Source of the DNA: Pseudomonas orientalis
GTDB taxonomy: Bacteria > Pseudomonadota > Gammaproteobacteria > Pseudomonadales > Pseudomonadaceae
Reading direction: 5' to 3'
Assembly: GCF_002934065.1 (NCBI RefSeq)
Contig: NZ_CP018049.1
Coordinates: 5,206,501-5,270,500, forward strand
Length of the DNA stretch: 64,000 bases
In this document: piece by piece, positions 54,231 through 62,895 of the stretch
How positions within the stretch are numbered: the first letter of the stretch is position 1
Layout of the letters: the number at the start of each line of letters is the position of its first letter
Position numbers and translations under genes: made by a program
Notes under the pieces: generated by a model
Seen by the model: only the letters and a program-made list of their open reading frames with translations
What the model was told of the DNA's origin: nothing
Database searches by the model: none

Positions 54231-54833
54231 AAAGACGACGCCATCGTGCTGCTGGTCGACCACCAGACCGGCCTGATCTCTCTGGTGCAGGACTTCTCCC
54301 CCAACGAGTTCAAGAACAACGTGCTGGCCCTCGCCGACCTGGCCAAGTTCTTCAACCTGCCGACCATCCTCACCACCAGTTTCGAACAAGGCCCCAACGG
54401 CCCGCTGGTGCCGGAGTTGAAGGAGATGTTCCCGGACGCGCCGTATATCGCTCGCCCAGGCCAGATCAATGCGTGGGACAACGAAGACTTCGTCAAGGCG
54501 ATCAAGGCCACCGGGCGTAAGCAGATCATCATTGCCGGTGTAGTGACGGATGTGTGCGTGGCGTTCCCGACCTTGTCGGCGCTGGCGGAAGGATTCGAGG
54601 TGTTTGTGGTGACGGATGCGTCGGGCACGTTCAATACCACGGTGCAGCAGGCGGCGTGGAGCCGGATGACCCAGGCCGGTGCGCAGTTGATGAACTGGTT
54701 CTCGGTGGCGTGTGAGCTGCACCGCGACTGGCGTAACGATATCGAAGGCTTGGGAAATCTGTTGTCCCAGCGTATTCCCAACTATCGCAATTTGATGAAT
54801 GGGTATGCGGCGTTGACGGCGCAGCAGAAGTAA
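54201..54833 (+). CDS. ycaC: YcaC-like isochorismatase-family hydrolase
   Basis: A cysteine hydrolase of 210 residues. D20 (LLVDHQTG) and C119 (GVVTDVCVAF) are the visible catalytic aspartate and cysteine. The basic residue expected between them may be R85 in IARPGQ. It ends ALTAQQK. The family is an octameric hydrolase whose substrate is unknown, often stress-linked. AAAGGA precedes ATG 54201. Its promoter and first ten codons are duplicated downstream. Confidence 0.9.
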   Translation: MSTPTYNHLNKDDAIVLLVDHQTGLISLVQDFSPNEFKNNVLALADLAKFFNLPTILTTSFEQGPNGPLVPELKEMFPDAPYIARPGQINAWDNEDFVKAIKATGRKQIIIAGVVTDVCVAFPTLSALAEGFEVFVVTDASGTFNTTVQQAAWSRMTQAGAQLMNWFSVACELHRDWRNDIEGLGNLLSQRIPNYRNLMNGYAALTAQQK

Positions 54834-54851
54834 GCGAACCGAACCTGATGA

Positions 54852-54880
54852 CAAGCCTGCCCTTAAAAGCAGGCTTGTTT
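54852..54880 (+). terminator. Terminator after ycaC
   Basis: CAAGCCTGC and GCAGGCTTG pair over eight bases and TTT follows. It lies between the convergent ycaC and abiEii genes and may serve both. Confidence 0.78.
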
Positions 54881-54891
54881 CATGAAATGCC

Positions 54892-55317
54892 TTAGCCAGC
54901 CAACAACTGCTCAACCACCGCTTCCAGCTTCGCCACTGCTTCCATCCGTTTTGCAGCCGGCATCTGCCTGACGTTATGCAACTTCCATTGCACGGCAGGC
55001 AAGCGATCTATTCCCGGCAGGTTCAGCGTCGTCCAGTCCGGCTTTCCCTGTTTGATCGAGATCAGGAAGGCGCCATCCTGTTCATCGAATTGTTGGCGGA
55101 TCGCCGTTAACAACGCCTCCCTCGCCGCTTCCAACTGGCCAAGTGTAACCGGCTCTCGCGTCATGCCGGCGAATTCAGCCTGAAACACGCCCGCCAATGG
55201 CTTCCAGCGGGGTGCCAGCAATTCAGCCATGGGACGGCAACATCGTTCTGCCGCCACGTAAGGAATGACCTGCACCAGCAGACGAACCTGAGCGGCATAA
55301 CGTGGATCAAGTGGCAT
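54892..55317 (-). pseudogene. abiEii: AbiEii toxin with in-frame loss of its nucleotidyltransferase core
   Basis: The reading frame is intact (141 residues), but the protein joins the first 26 residues of an AbiEii-type protein (DPRYAAQVRLLVQVIPYVAA) directly to its C-terminal domain (RPMAELLAPRWKPLAGVFQA, EFAGMTREPVTLGQLEAARE, GKPDWTTLNLPGIDRLPAVQ). In the family these parts are separated by about 150 to 190 residues holding the GGTAxN and DxD nucleotidyltransferase motifs. All of that is missing. The junction is near 55234-55243. The ATG overlaps the abiEi stop by 11 bases. It should be non-toxic unless the remaining domain has another use. Confidence 0.8.
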
Positions 55318-56071
55318 TGGCAAAACGCTCCGGAACGGTAATAAGGAACTCTTTATCGAGTCGACCGCCCCGGATGATTTGCCGCTTGCCCTTGCCTGGA
55401 TCAATGCTGGAACGGTCTATTCGCTCATACCAGGTATGAGCCGCATTGCGCGCCAGCACAAAGAACACACGTTTGACGCGGATGGAGTTGCACGCTTCAA
55501 GCAGCTTCTGCAGGCGCCTGGGGCTCAACGTGGCAAGACCGTTCATCACATCGGCCACACCGCTGAACAGCATCTCGTCGGCGCTTTGGTGAATAAGCTC
55601 GAGCACCGCACGTTCCGGGGTGGAGATTTTTAGCGCGAATTGGCGGTAAGGTATTTGGAAAACTTGTAACGCCATATCTTCCAGCCCTGTGAAGAGCGCG
55701 CCCGGATGGAAGTTAATCTGCGCTTCCCATTCATGCTTGCGAAACCAACCGGGGAGAACGGCGCCTGAGGTGCCAAATAAATCAACGGTTTCTTTTCCAA
55801 ACGTCAGGTAATGGCTGTAACCGGCCAGGCTCAACGCCGTCGCGCCGCCCGGCCAGATTTGCACTGTTGCGTCCTGTTGCAACGCGAATACACCGCTGTG
55901 CCAGTCGATACTGTCACCGCTGCGTTTCCAGGCGCCGTGACCCACACGCTCTACCCAGCCTGTTTGCTGATATTTCTGAATCAGGTTGGGGCCGACGCCC
56001 TGCTCGTGAAGCCACGCCTGGGTGGCGATCGTGCCCGATGGCCAATTTGCGAGAAGGCGGTTTATTTTCAT
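55307..56071 (-). CDS. abiEi: AbiEi-family antitoxin
   Basis: A protein of 254 residues with an N-terminal winged-helix region (WPSGTIATQAWLHEQGVGPN, LIQKYQQTGWVERVGHGAWK) and a C-terminal domain with FALKISTPERAVLELIHQ and RRLQKLLEACNSIRVKRVFF. This is the DNA-binding antitoxin of the type IV AbiE system, which represses its own operon and neutralises the AbiEii nucleotidyltransferase without direct binding. The gene is intact although the downstream toxin is not. A short palindrome lies just upstream of the start. Confidence 0.9.
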   Translation of the reverse strand: MKINRLLANWPSGTIATQAWLHEQGVGPNLIQKYQQTGWVERVGHGAWKRSGDSIDWHSGVFALQQDATVQIWPGGATALSLAGYSHYLTFGKETVDLFGTSGAVLPGWFRKHEWEAQINFHPGALFTGLEDMALQVFQIPYRQFALKISTPERAVLELIHQSADEMLFSGVADVMNGLATLSPRRLQKLLEACNSIRVKRVFFVLARNAAHTWYERIDRSSIDPGKGKRQIIRGGRLDKEFLITVPERFANAT

Positions 56072-56082
56072 GAAAAATATAT

Positions 56083-56093
56083 CCCTATAAGGG
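56083..56093. promoter_or_regulatory. Palindrome upstream of abiEi
   Basis: CCCT-ATA-AGGG within an AT-rich stretch, 11 bases before the abiEi ATG and covering the likely AGGGA ribosome-binding site. It is a candidate autoregulatory operator. Confidence 0.45.
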
Positions 56094-56173
56094 TATTTAT
56101 AGGATGAATATTAAACCATGGTACCGCTTCGGGGATTACTTTGTCCGCCTTTTATTGTCCACCTAATAGTAGG

Positions 56174-56308
56174 CAGTAAGACTCCCTCCACCCCGATTTA
56201 TCCTCCATCAACCACCCATTAATCTGTACCCATGTTGAACACAACGCCCAACCAGCCCAAATAAAAAAGAATTCAACCGTGAACACTCCAATCTACAACC
56301 GCCTCAAC
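56174..56308 (+). pseudogene. Duplicate of the ycaC promoter and first ten codons
   Basis: Aligns with 54098-54230 at well over 80 percent by eye. The copy begins with GTG in place of ATG and reads NTPIYNRLN before homology stops. The frame then runs to a stop after 28 codons. It marks the remains of a second ycaC copy, or of a transferred ycaC promoter, in front of the RHS region. Confidence 0.8.
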
Positions 56309-56309
56309 A

Positions 56310-56471
56310 TTAGCCGCGCAAATCGCCGAGTTGCAGCGGATGGAAGCCAGTTTGAATGCGTTTAAAACCCAGCTGAAAGGCGCTCAAGGCACTGTTCGTC
56401 AATCAGCAGCGTCGCTATCTGAAGTGATCCGGGGGCAAACGTCGACATCGAAAATTGCCCGCCTTTTGTAA
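56310..56471 (+). pseudogene. C-terminal fragment of an unidentified coding sequence
   Basis: A frame out of phase with the ycaC remnant reads LAAQIAELQRMEASLNAFKT and continues for 34 residues (including KGAQGTVRQSAASLSEVIRG) to a TAA at 56469. It has coiled-coil-like heptads and good coding character, but no start. It looks like the tail of a gene whose front was lost at the junction with the ycaC copy. The 86 bases from here to the RHS start show nothing else. Confidence 0.5.
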
Positions 56472-56557
56472 GCGCAATCTGATTTTTCAAACCGCTCATC
56501 CAGCCGCCTTTCGCTGCGGCAGACTCCGACGCCTTGCCTTCTGCCGAGACGTCATGG

Positions 56558-59500
56558 ATGACCCACGCTGCCCACATCACCTCGATCGAATATGAGCTGG
56601 ATACTTTCCATCAGAGCCTGACGATTTATCGCCAGCAAATGGGTGCCTGGTATTCCCGAGCACTGAATTCGGTGAGCCATGCTGCGGATATGCCGTCGTT
56701 GCTGGGGATGGACCGGGTGTTGCGGGCCGGGGATTCGCAGCAGTCGGTGAGCCATACCGACGCGGATTTTTCTACCGTGGCTCGTTGCCCGGTGGGAGGC
56801 GTGCTTAAGATCCAGAGCAGGTTCGAGTCGCTGTATGACGTACCGATTGGCGACATCCCTGTTGAGGTGACGCGCCTGGATGACGGCAGTTCAGCCGTGA
56901 TCATGCTCGATGAACACGGCGAGGGTTCGCACTATTGCGCCGCTGGCGGACGCTATCAGGTTCGGGTTCAAGGCGGTGTTTCAGCGCAGCAAGTGGATGC
57001 CCTGTTTGCCTCTTATGCCGGGCTGAAAGCAGATCTGGAGCAATGGCTACGCGATCAGTGGAAGGACTTCAAGCCGCATTGGCAGCAATCCACGGCCAGT
57101 GCAATTGGCAGCGGCGTACTGGCGGGCAGTTGGGCGGCGATCCATGAGGTGTGGGACAGCATAAAGCTGGTGCAGTCGATCCTTGAAGATCCGTTGCAGT
57201 ACGTAGAGCACTTGGGAGCCCAAGCAGCCAAGTTGGCGCAAATCGCCAGCGATGCACCCAAAATCATGGAACACGCGATGTTGCTGGCCAGTGATGAGGC
57301 GGCACTGTTTCTTCTGGTGCGCACCGCGCTGGTCTGGCTGGACGCATTGCCGCCGGGCCAGATCGCGCAAGTAGCTGCAGGGTTGATCGTGTCGCTGCTG
57401 ATTGATCTGGTGATTGGCGCGGTACTGACCATCGCCTTACCGGCGGCGGGTGTGGCGTATTTGAGCTTGCGGCTGGGCAAGTATGGCGCTCGGATTGTTG
57501 ATGCTGCGGTTGGCTTCATACAGAGCATGCTGGCGATTCTGACCAAGTTTATGCAGGCGGTGGATCGCTATAAAGCGGTGGCGGTTCGAGGGGTGGTCGG
57601 TGGGCTGAAGCAGGGCACCCTGCAGATGCGCTGGAAGGCTCGGCAGAACGCGGTGCTGCTGCATAAAGAGCATGTAGATGATGCGCCTACCTCGGCTAAA
57701 AATCCGGCTGGAGATACTGCTGCCTCTGCGGATAAAACCGTTACCCACGGTTGCCCGGTGTCGATGGTCACCGGCGAGGAACTGCTGACCCTGACCGATG
57801 GCGCGCTGGATGGCATCTTGCCGTTCGAGTGGACGCGTTTGTACCGCACCAGTGCGGTGGAAGTGGATTGCGGGCTGGGGTTTGGCTGGAGTCACGCGCT
57901 GGCGCACAGGCTTGTGGTTTCAGCCGATTCGGTGGTGTGGACCGACCATGAGAATCGCTCGACCACCCTGCCCTTGCCGACGGCTGCTCGGCCGGCGATT
58001 ACCAACAGCCTGGCGGAAGCGGCGATTTATTTGGGCTCGGTTCCTGACGAGTTGGTGCTGGCCCAGGCTTCTCGGTTTTATCACTTTTGCGACGGCGTGC
58101 TGACGGCGATCAGCGATGCGTATGACAACCGGCTGCGCATTGTCCGGGATCAGTTGGGGCGTATTGAGCGACTGGATAACGGTGCAGGCCGTTCGCTTTT
58201 GTTGCGGTATGAATTCGACCGCATCGTGGCGGTGGACTACCAGGTGCATCGCGCCAAAGGCCATGAACCCTTCGTGTGGGTGACCGAGCAGAACATCGTT
58301 TCCTACGCCTACGACGACGCCGGACGACTGGTATCGGCGACCAATGCGGTCGGTGAACGCGAGGTTTATCGGTACGACGAACAGCACGTCATTCTTGAGC
58401 GGCAGTTGGCCGGTGGGGCGAGTTTCTTTTGGGCGTGGGAAAGATCTGGTAAAGCCGCACGCTGTGTCCGGCACTGGGCCAGTTTTTCGCAGATGGACAC
58501 ACGGTATGTATGGGGCGATGACGGCAGCGTCAACGTGCACAACGCCGATGGCAGCCAGGAAGTGTATGTCCATGACGACCGGGCGCGACTGGTACAGCGC
58601 ATCGATCCCGACGGCGCCCGGCATTTCAAATCCTACGACGACAAGGGCCGACTGACCGTCGAGCAGGACCCGCTGGGCGCGGTGACGGCGTATCAGTACG
58701 ACGACGCCGGACGCTTGATCGCGCTGTTTCCGGGGGAGGATGAGCCGACGTCCTACGAGCATGACAATGGTTTCGTACGGGTTGTACGGCGTGGTGAGGC
58801 GGTCTGGAAATACGAGCGTAATGAGCAAGGCGATGTCATCCGCAGGATTGACCCGGAGGGCAACGCGACGGATTACAGCTACGACAAGCGGGGGCAACTG
58901 ACTGGGGTCTGGTATCCCTACCACAGTTGTCATCGGCTGGTGTGGAATGAGCGCGGGCAGCTTGTTGAAGAACAGCTGCCCAATGGCGGGATCAAGCGTT
59001 ATCGCTATGACGATCTGGGCCGGCAATTGTCGCGTGAGGATGAGCTTGGCGCGCTGACTCAGTATCAATGGGACGCGGTAGGACGCCTGCTGAAACTGAC
59101 CCAATCCGACAGTACCTATCGGGAATTCAGCTACAACCCCTACGGAAAAATCATCGCCGAACGCGATGAACTCGGCCACCTCACCCGCTACGAATACGCC
59201 GACGGCCTGCACCTGATCAGCCGCCGCATCAACGCCGATGGTACCCAGGTCAAGTATCGCTACGACAATGCCCGCCTTTTGCTGACTGAAATCGAAAACG
59301 AAGTCGGTGAAACCTATCAACTGGACTACCACCCCAACGGCCTGATCCGACAGGAAACCGGCTTCGACGGCCAACGCACCGCCTATGCCTACGACCTCAA
59401 CGGCAACCTGCTGGAAAAGACCGAACATGGCGACGATGGCAGTCAGCTCGTTACCCGTTACGAGCGCGATCATGCCGGTCGTCTTGTAAGAAAAACCCTC

Positions 59501-61168
59501 CCCGATGGCAATACGGTCGACTACACCTACGACCGCCAAGGCAACCTCCTCAGCGTCGAAGACGGCCACTGGGCGCTGGCTTACGAGTACGACAAACAAA
59601 ACCGCCTCACTGCTGAGCACCAGGGCTGGGGCACCTTGCGCTACGGCTACGATGCCTGCGGGCAACTTCAACATTTACGCCTGCCGGACAACAACCGCCT
59701 CACCTTCAACCATGACAAAGGCGGCCACCTGGCCACCGTCGAACTCAACGGTAACGTGCTCACCTCGCATCTATTCAACGCCGGTCGCGAACACCAACGC
59801 CAACAAGGCAAGCTGCTCAGCCACTACCACTACGACGACCAAAACCGCCTGCACGCCCACGCCGTTACCCAGCAAGGAAACCACCTTTACCAACGCCAAT
59901 ACGACTACGACAAAGCCGGCAACCTCACCCGCCTGCTCGACACCCGCAAAGGCGAACACCGTTACCGCTACGACCCGCTAAACCGCCTGACCCGCGCCGA
60001 TCACTCGCAAGACGTGCAGGAGCGTTTCGGCCACAACCCCGCCGGCAATTTGCTTATGCAAGACAGGCCGGGGCCGGACATCGTGGCGGGCAATCGCCTG
60101 ATGATCCAAGGCGATCACCATTACGACTATGACGCTTTTGGAAATCTAATAAGAGAACGGCGCGGCAAAGGTCATTCACTCGTCACCGAATACCGCTACG
60201 ACTGCCAGCACCGGCTGATCGGCGTCACCAAGCCCAACGGCCAAACCGCAAGCTATCGCTATGACCCGTTTGGTCGACGTATCAGCAAAACCATAGAAGA
60301 GAAAACCACAGAGTTCTTCTGGCAAGGCGACAAGCTGATCGCCGAACACCATGCGGAACGTCATCGCAGCTACCTCTACGAACCCGACAGCTTCCGTCCG
60401 CTGGCACTGCTGGAAGGCTTCGGGCCGGAAGACGTAAAGCCCTACCACTACCAACTCGACCACCTCGGCACACCGCAGGAACTCACCACGCCCGACGGTG
60501 AAATCGTCTGGTCCGCGTACCACCGCGCCTACGGCGAAATCAGCCGCCTCGACGTCGGCAAAATCGACAACCCGCTGCGCTTCCAAGGCCAGTACTACGA
60601 CCAGGAAAGTGGCCTGCACTACAACCGCCATCGCTACTACAATCCGGATATTGGTCGTTACCTGACGCCGGACCCGGTAAAGCTGGCGGGTGGGATCAAT
60701 GCGTACCAGTACGTGCCCAACCCTACAGGCTGGGTAGACCCTCTAGGTCTGAACAATTGTCCAGGTGAAAACAAGTGCCAGCAGAGTAGTCATGAAGGTC
60801 CAGAGGCACTGCCGCAGGCTAATGAATACAGCACACCCACACCTAAGAGCCCAAATGCGCGACCTGATATTGGCTACCACAAGGAGACCTATGCCAGTAA
60901 ACCTGTAAATCCGGAAGAAACCGTTCATAAATGGGAAGAGTTTTTGGGACCTCCCCCTCATACGAATACCAACCCACGAACAGGCAAACCTGATAAAGAC
61001 AGAATTGTTTCCAGCGATGCAAAAAGAAGCATCCGTTACGGCGCTCATGAAATGAACAGCAAGCCAAGCAAGCATCATTATCATGAGGAAACATGGACAC
61101 TTGAACTGAAGACCAACACGATGAATATAGACAATACTGTTGTACGGGTCCCATTAACGAAGAAGTGA
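56558..61168 (+). CDS. RHS-repeat polymorphic toxin
   Basis: A protein of 1536 residues. The N-terminal 400 residues include a strongly hydrophobic stretch at about 250-310 (GQIAQVAAGLIVSLLIDLVI). At about 398 the RHS front motif GCPVSMVTGEELLTL begins, followed by about 20 YD repeats (YRYDDLGR, YEYDKQNR types). The conserved RHS core follows (LRFQGQYYDQESGLHYNRHR, YYNPDIGRYLTPDPVKLAGG) and the cleavage-type motif NPTGWVDPLGL ends near 1398. The last 138 residues are the variable toxin tip, with RSIRYGAHEM and SKHHYHEETW as likely active-site histidines. No PAAR domain is present, nor a VgrG gene nearby. ATG 56558 is the first plausible start; its ribosome-binding site is poor. Confidence 0.92.
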   Translation: MTHAAHITSIEYELDTFHQSLTIYRQQMGAWYSRALNSVSHAADMPSLLGMDRVLRAGDSQQSVSHTDADFSTVARCPVGGVLKIQSRFESLYDVPIGDIPVEVTRLDDGSSAVIMLDEHGEGSHYCAAGGRYQVRVQGGVSAQQVDALFASYAGLKADLEQWLRDQWKDFKPHWQQSTASAIGSGVLAGSWAAIHEVWDSIKLVQSILEDPLQYVEHLGAQAAKLAQIASDAPKIMEHAMLLASDEAALFLLVRTALVWLDALPPGQIAQVAAGLIVSLLIDLVIGAVLTIALPAAGVAYLSLRLGKYGARIVDAAVGFIQSMLAILTKFMQAVDRYKAVAVRGVVGGLKQGTLQMRWKARQNAVLLHKEHVDDAPTSAKNPAGDTAASADKTVTHGCPVSMVTGEELLTLTDGALDGILPFEWTRLYRTSAVEVDCGLGFGWSHALAHRLVVSADSVVWTDHENRSTTLPLPTAARPAITNSLAEAAIYLGSVPDELVLAQASRFYHFCDGVLTAISDAYDNRLRIVRDQLGRIERLDNGAGRSLLLRYEFDRIVAVDYQVHRAKGHEPFVWVTEQNIVSYAYDDAGRLVSATNAVGEREVYRYDEQHVILERQLAGGASFFWAWERSGKAARCVRHWASFSQMDTRYVWGDDGSVNVHNADGSQEVYVHDDRARLVQRIDPDGARHFKSYDDKGRLTVEQDPLGAVTAYQYDDAGRLIALFPGEDEPTSYEHDNGFVRVVRRGEAVWKYERNEQGDVIRRIDPEGNATDYSYDKRGQLTGVWYPYHSCHRLVWNERGQLVEEQLPNGGIKRYRYDDLGRQLSREDELGALTQYQWDAVGRLLKLTQSDSTYREFSYNPYGKIIAERDELGHLTRYEYADGLHLISRRINADGTQVKYRYDNARLLLTEIENEVGETYQLDYHPNGLIRQETGFDGQRTAYAYDLNGNLLEKTEHGDDGSQLVTRYERDHAGRLVRKTLPDGNTVDYTYDRQGNLLSVEDGHWALAYEYDKQNRLTAEHQGWGTLRYGYDACGQLQHLRLPDNNRLTFNHDKGGHLATVELNGNVLTSHLFNAGREHQRQQGKLLSHYHYDDQNRLHAHAVTQQGNHLYQRQYDYDKAGNLTRLLDTRKGEHRYRYDPLNRLTRADHSQDVQERFGHNPAGNLLMQDRPGPDIVAGNRLMIQGDHHYDYDAFGNLIRERRGKGHSLVTEYRYDCQHRLIGVTKPNGQTASYRYDPFGRRISKTIEEKTTEFFWQGDKLIAEHHAERHRSYLYEPDSFRPLALLEGFGPEDVKPYHYQLDHLGTPQELTTPDGEIVWSAYHRAYGEISRLDVGKIDNPLRFQGQYYDQESGLHYNRHRYYNPDIGRYLTPDPVKLAGGINAYQYVPNPTGWVDPLGLNNCPGENKCQQSSHEGPEALPQANEYSTPTPKSPNARPDIGYHKETYASKPVNPEETVHKWEEFLGPPPHTNTNPRTGKPDKDRIVSSDAKRSIRYGAHEMNSKPSKHHYHEETWTLELKTNTMNIDNTVVRVPLTKK

Positions 61169-61169
61169 A

Positions 61170-61550
61170 ATGAAAATACGAACGACTGACGTTTTTTCCG
61201 TCCAAGACACTTTATGTGTGGAGTTCAGCTCGCTTTTTGGAAATGGCATAGCTTTCTGGCATGGCACCAAACCCAACATCGGTGATGTTTTGGATGTGGA
61301 ATTAGAATTGGATGAAGTATTTTCCTGGAAGGAAAATATTTATCTTTCTTCTGACACAACGCCAAAAATCACCGTAAATGATGGCATACAGATAATAACT
61401 GGCGAGCTTATTAACGGTACAGACGGCTGTGCAGTACTAAAGATAGGGGATTCAGTAATCCTCGTAGAGCTAGACCAGCCAGTGCCGCACGAGCTCGGCT
61501 TCGTTGATGTCAGAGCTACCGCCATTCATCTTTACCCAACTAATATCTAA
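61170..61550 (+). CDS. Putative immunity protein for the RHS toxin
   Basis: A protein of 126 residues, acidic and AT-rich in its coding sequence (MKIRTTDVFSVQDTLCVEFS, DVLDVELELDEVFSWKENIY, GCAVLKIGDSVILVELDQPV). I recognise no family. It starts one base after the RHS stop, as immunity genes do in RHS cassettes, and shares the low GC of the toxin tip. Binding to the tip is inference from position. Confidence 0.75.
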   Translation: MKIRTTDVFSVQDTLCVEFSSLFGNGIAFWHGTKPNIGDVLDVELELDEVFSWKENIYLSSDTTPKITVNDGIQIITGELINGTDGCAVLKIGDSVILVELDQPVPHELGFVDVRATAIHLYPTNI

Positions 61551-61600
61551 AAAATTTTAGACACTCAAACATCCAATCATCGGCTTGCCCCCTCGACAGT

Positions 61601-61661
61601 GAGCCGAATGACCAGCACAATCGGCTCACCATATGAGCCGAATAACCCCTACATTCGACTC
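61601..61661. promoter_or_regulatory. Tandem inverted-repeat operators upstream of the fic gene
   Basis: Four GAGCCGAAT-type half-sites: GAGCCGAAT at 61601 and 61635, and the complement type at 61619 (AATCGGCTC) and 61653 (ATTCGACTC). The two inverted pairs repeat with an exact 34-base period, about three helical turns. Confidence 0.7.
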
Positions 61662-61675
61662 AGTACCTAGGTACT
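61662..61675. promoter_or_regulatory. Perfect 14-base palindrome at the fic ribosome-binding region
   Basis: AGTACCTAGGTACT ends six bases before the ATG and contains the only Shine-Dalgarno-like bases (AGG). It could hide the site as a hairpin or act as an operator. Confidence 0.6.
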
Positions 61676-61681
61676 CCTTCC

Positions 61682-62821
61682 ATGGATCACCCCCGCTGGA
61701 TCTGGCAACACCTCGATTGGCCCCATTTCCACTGGCAGCCCGGACGCTTGGCTGCTTTGCTGCGCGAATGCAGTCACTCGCAGGGCAAACTCCTGGGCAT
61801 GCTCGGCTCCGCTGGTCAGGTAGCCAGCGCGCAGAACGAGCTGGACGCGCTGCTGCAAAACATCCTGACCTCCTCCGCTATTGAAGGCGAGCAACTGAAT
61901 GTCGGCTCGGTGCGGTCCTCCCTGGCGCGACGGTTAGGCTTGGAGGCCACGAAAGCCGATCAGGTAAGCCGCCGTAGCGAAGGCCTCGCTGATCTGATGA
62001 TGGATGCCACCGAGCAATTCGCCAAACCGTTCACCTATTCGCGTCTGATGCATTGGCACCATTTGCTGTTTCCATCTTCGCAAGCGAGCGTTTTCACGCG
62101 AGAGATAACTGTCGGGGGGCTGCGGGGGGATGAGCAGATGCAGGTAGTATCGGGCCGTCTTGACCGGCCTACCGTGCATTTTGAGGCGCCGCCACGCGCG
62201 GGGCTGAAGCAGGCGCTCGATGACTTTCTTGAGTGGTTCGAACTGAGCCGCAGTCAAGCGGAACTGGACCCCTTCATACGTGCCGGCGTTGCGCATTTCT
62301 GGTTTATCACGCTTCACCCGTTCGATGACGGCAATGGTCGCCTGACACGCGCCATCACTGACTTGGCCTTGGCCCAGGGCGACCATCATGCGATACGCTT
62401 TTATGCGATGTCAGCCAGTATCCTTGAGGACCGCCAGGGCTATTACAACGCATTGGAGTCCAGCCAAAAGGCCACGCTCGATATCACGGATTGGCTCGAG
62501 TGGTTTCTGAGAACGTTGTTGCGCAGCCTGCAAGAGGCAATGGCGAGGATAGATCGTGTGTTGAGCAAGACGCGATTCTGGGACCACCACCGCGGCGCTG
62601 CTTTGTCTGCCGAACAGACCAAGGTGCTCGACCGCCTGCTCGACGGCGGTGAAAGGGGTTTCGAACAGGGCATCAGCGCCGCGCAGTATCAGGCGGTGGC
62701 CAAGGTATCCAAGGCAACAGCCACGCGGCACCTGGCTGACCTGCTGGAAAAAAACTGCCTGATCCGTCTGCCCGGAGGCGGTCGCAGCACGCGTTATCAG
62801 ATTAATACAGCAGGCGAGTAA
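61682..62821 (+). CDS. Class II Fic-domain AMP-transferase with winged helix
   Basis: A protein of 379 residues. The N-terminal DUF4172-type region starts WIWQHLDWPHFHWQP. The inhibitory helix motif S-x-x-x-E-G is S64 to G69 (SSAIEGE). The Fic core HPFDDGNGRLTR starts at H212. The C-terminal 80 residues form a winged helix (ISAAQYQAVAKVSKATATRH, LLEKNCLIRLPGGGRSTRYQ). Fic proteins transfer AMP to target hydroxyls, and this class is held off by its own glutamate (E68). The operator repeats just upstream suggest autoregulation through the winged helix. No separate antitoxin gene is adjacent. Confidence 0.93.
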   Translation: MDHPRWIWQHLDWPHFHWQPGRLAALLRECSHSQGKLLGMLGSAGQVASAQNELDALLQNILTSSAIEGEQLNVGSVRSSLARRLGLEATKADQVSRRSEGLADLMMDATEQFAKPFTYSRLMHWHHLLFPSSQASVFTREITVGGLRGDEQMQVVSGRLDRPTVHFEAPPRAGLKQALDDFLEWFELSRSQAELDPFIRAGVAHFWFITLHPFDDGNGRLTRAITDLALAQGDHHAIRFYAMSASILEDRQGYYNALESSQKATLDITDWLEWFLRTLLRSLQEAMARIDRVLSKTRFWDHHRGAALSAEQTKVLDRLLDGGERGFEQGISAAQYQAVAKVSKATATRHLADLLEKNCLIRLPGGGRSTRYQINTAGE

Positions 62822-62895
62822 GCCCCCACTCATTTGCCCCAATCCCCCATGTCTGCTAGTGTCGCGCCGGTTTACCGTCTACCGGAATTGCCGCC

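Noticed and set aside
56362..56580. 72-codon minus-strand frame upstream of the RHS gene
   Set aside because: Overlaps the coding fragment and the RHS start and has no ribosome-binding site or recognisable features.
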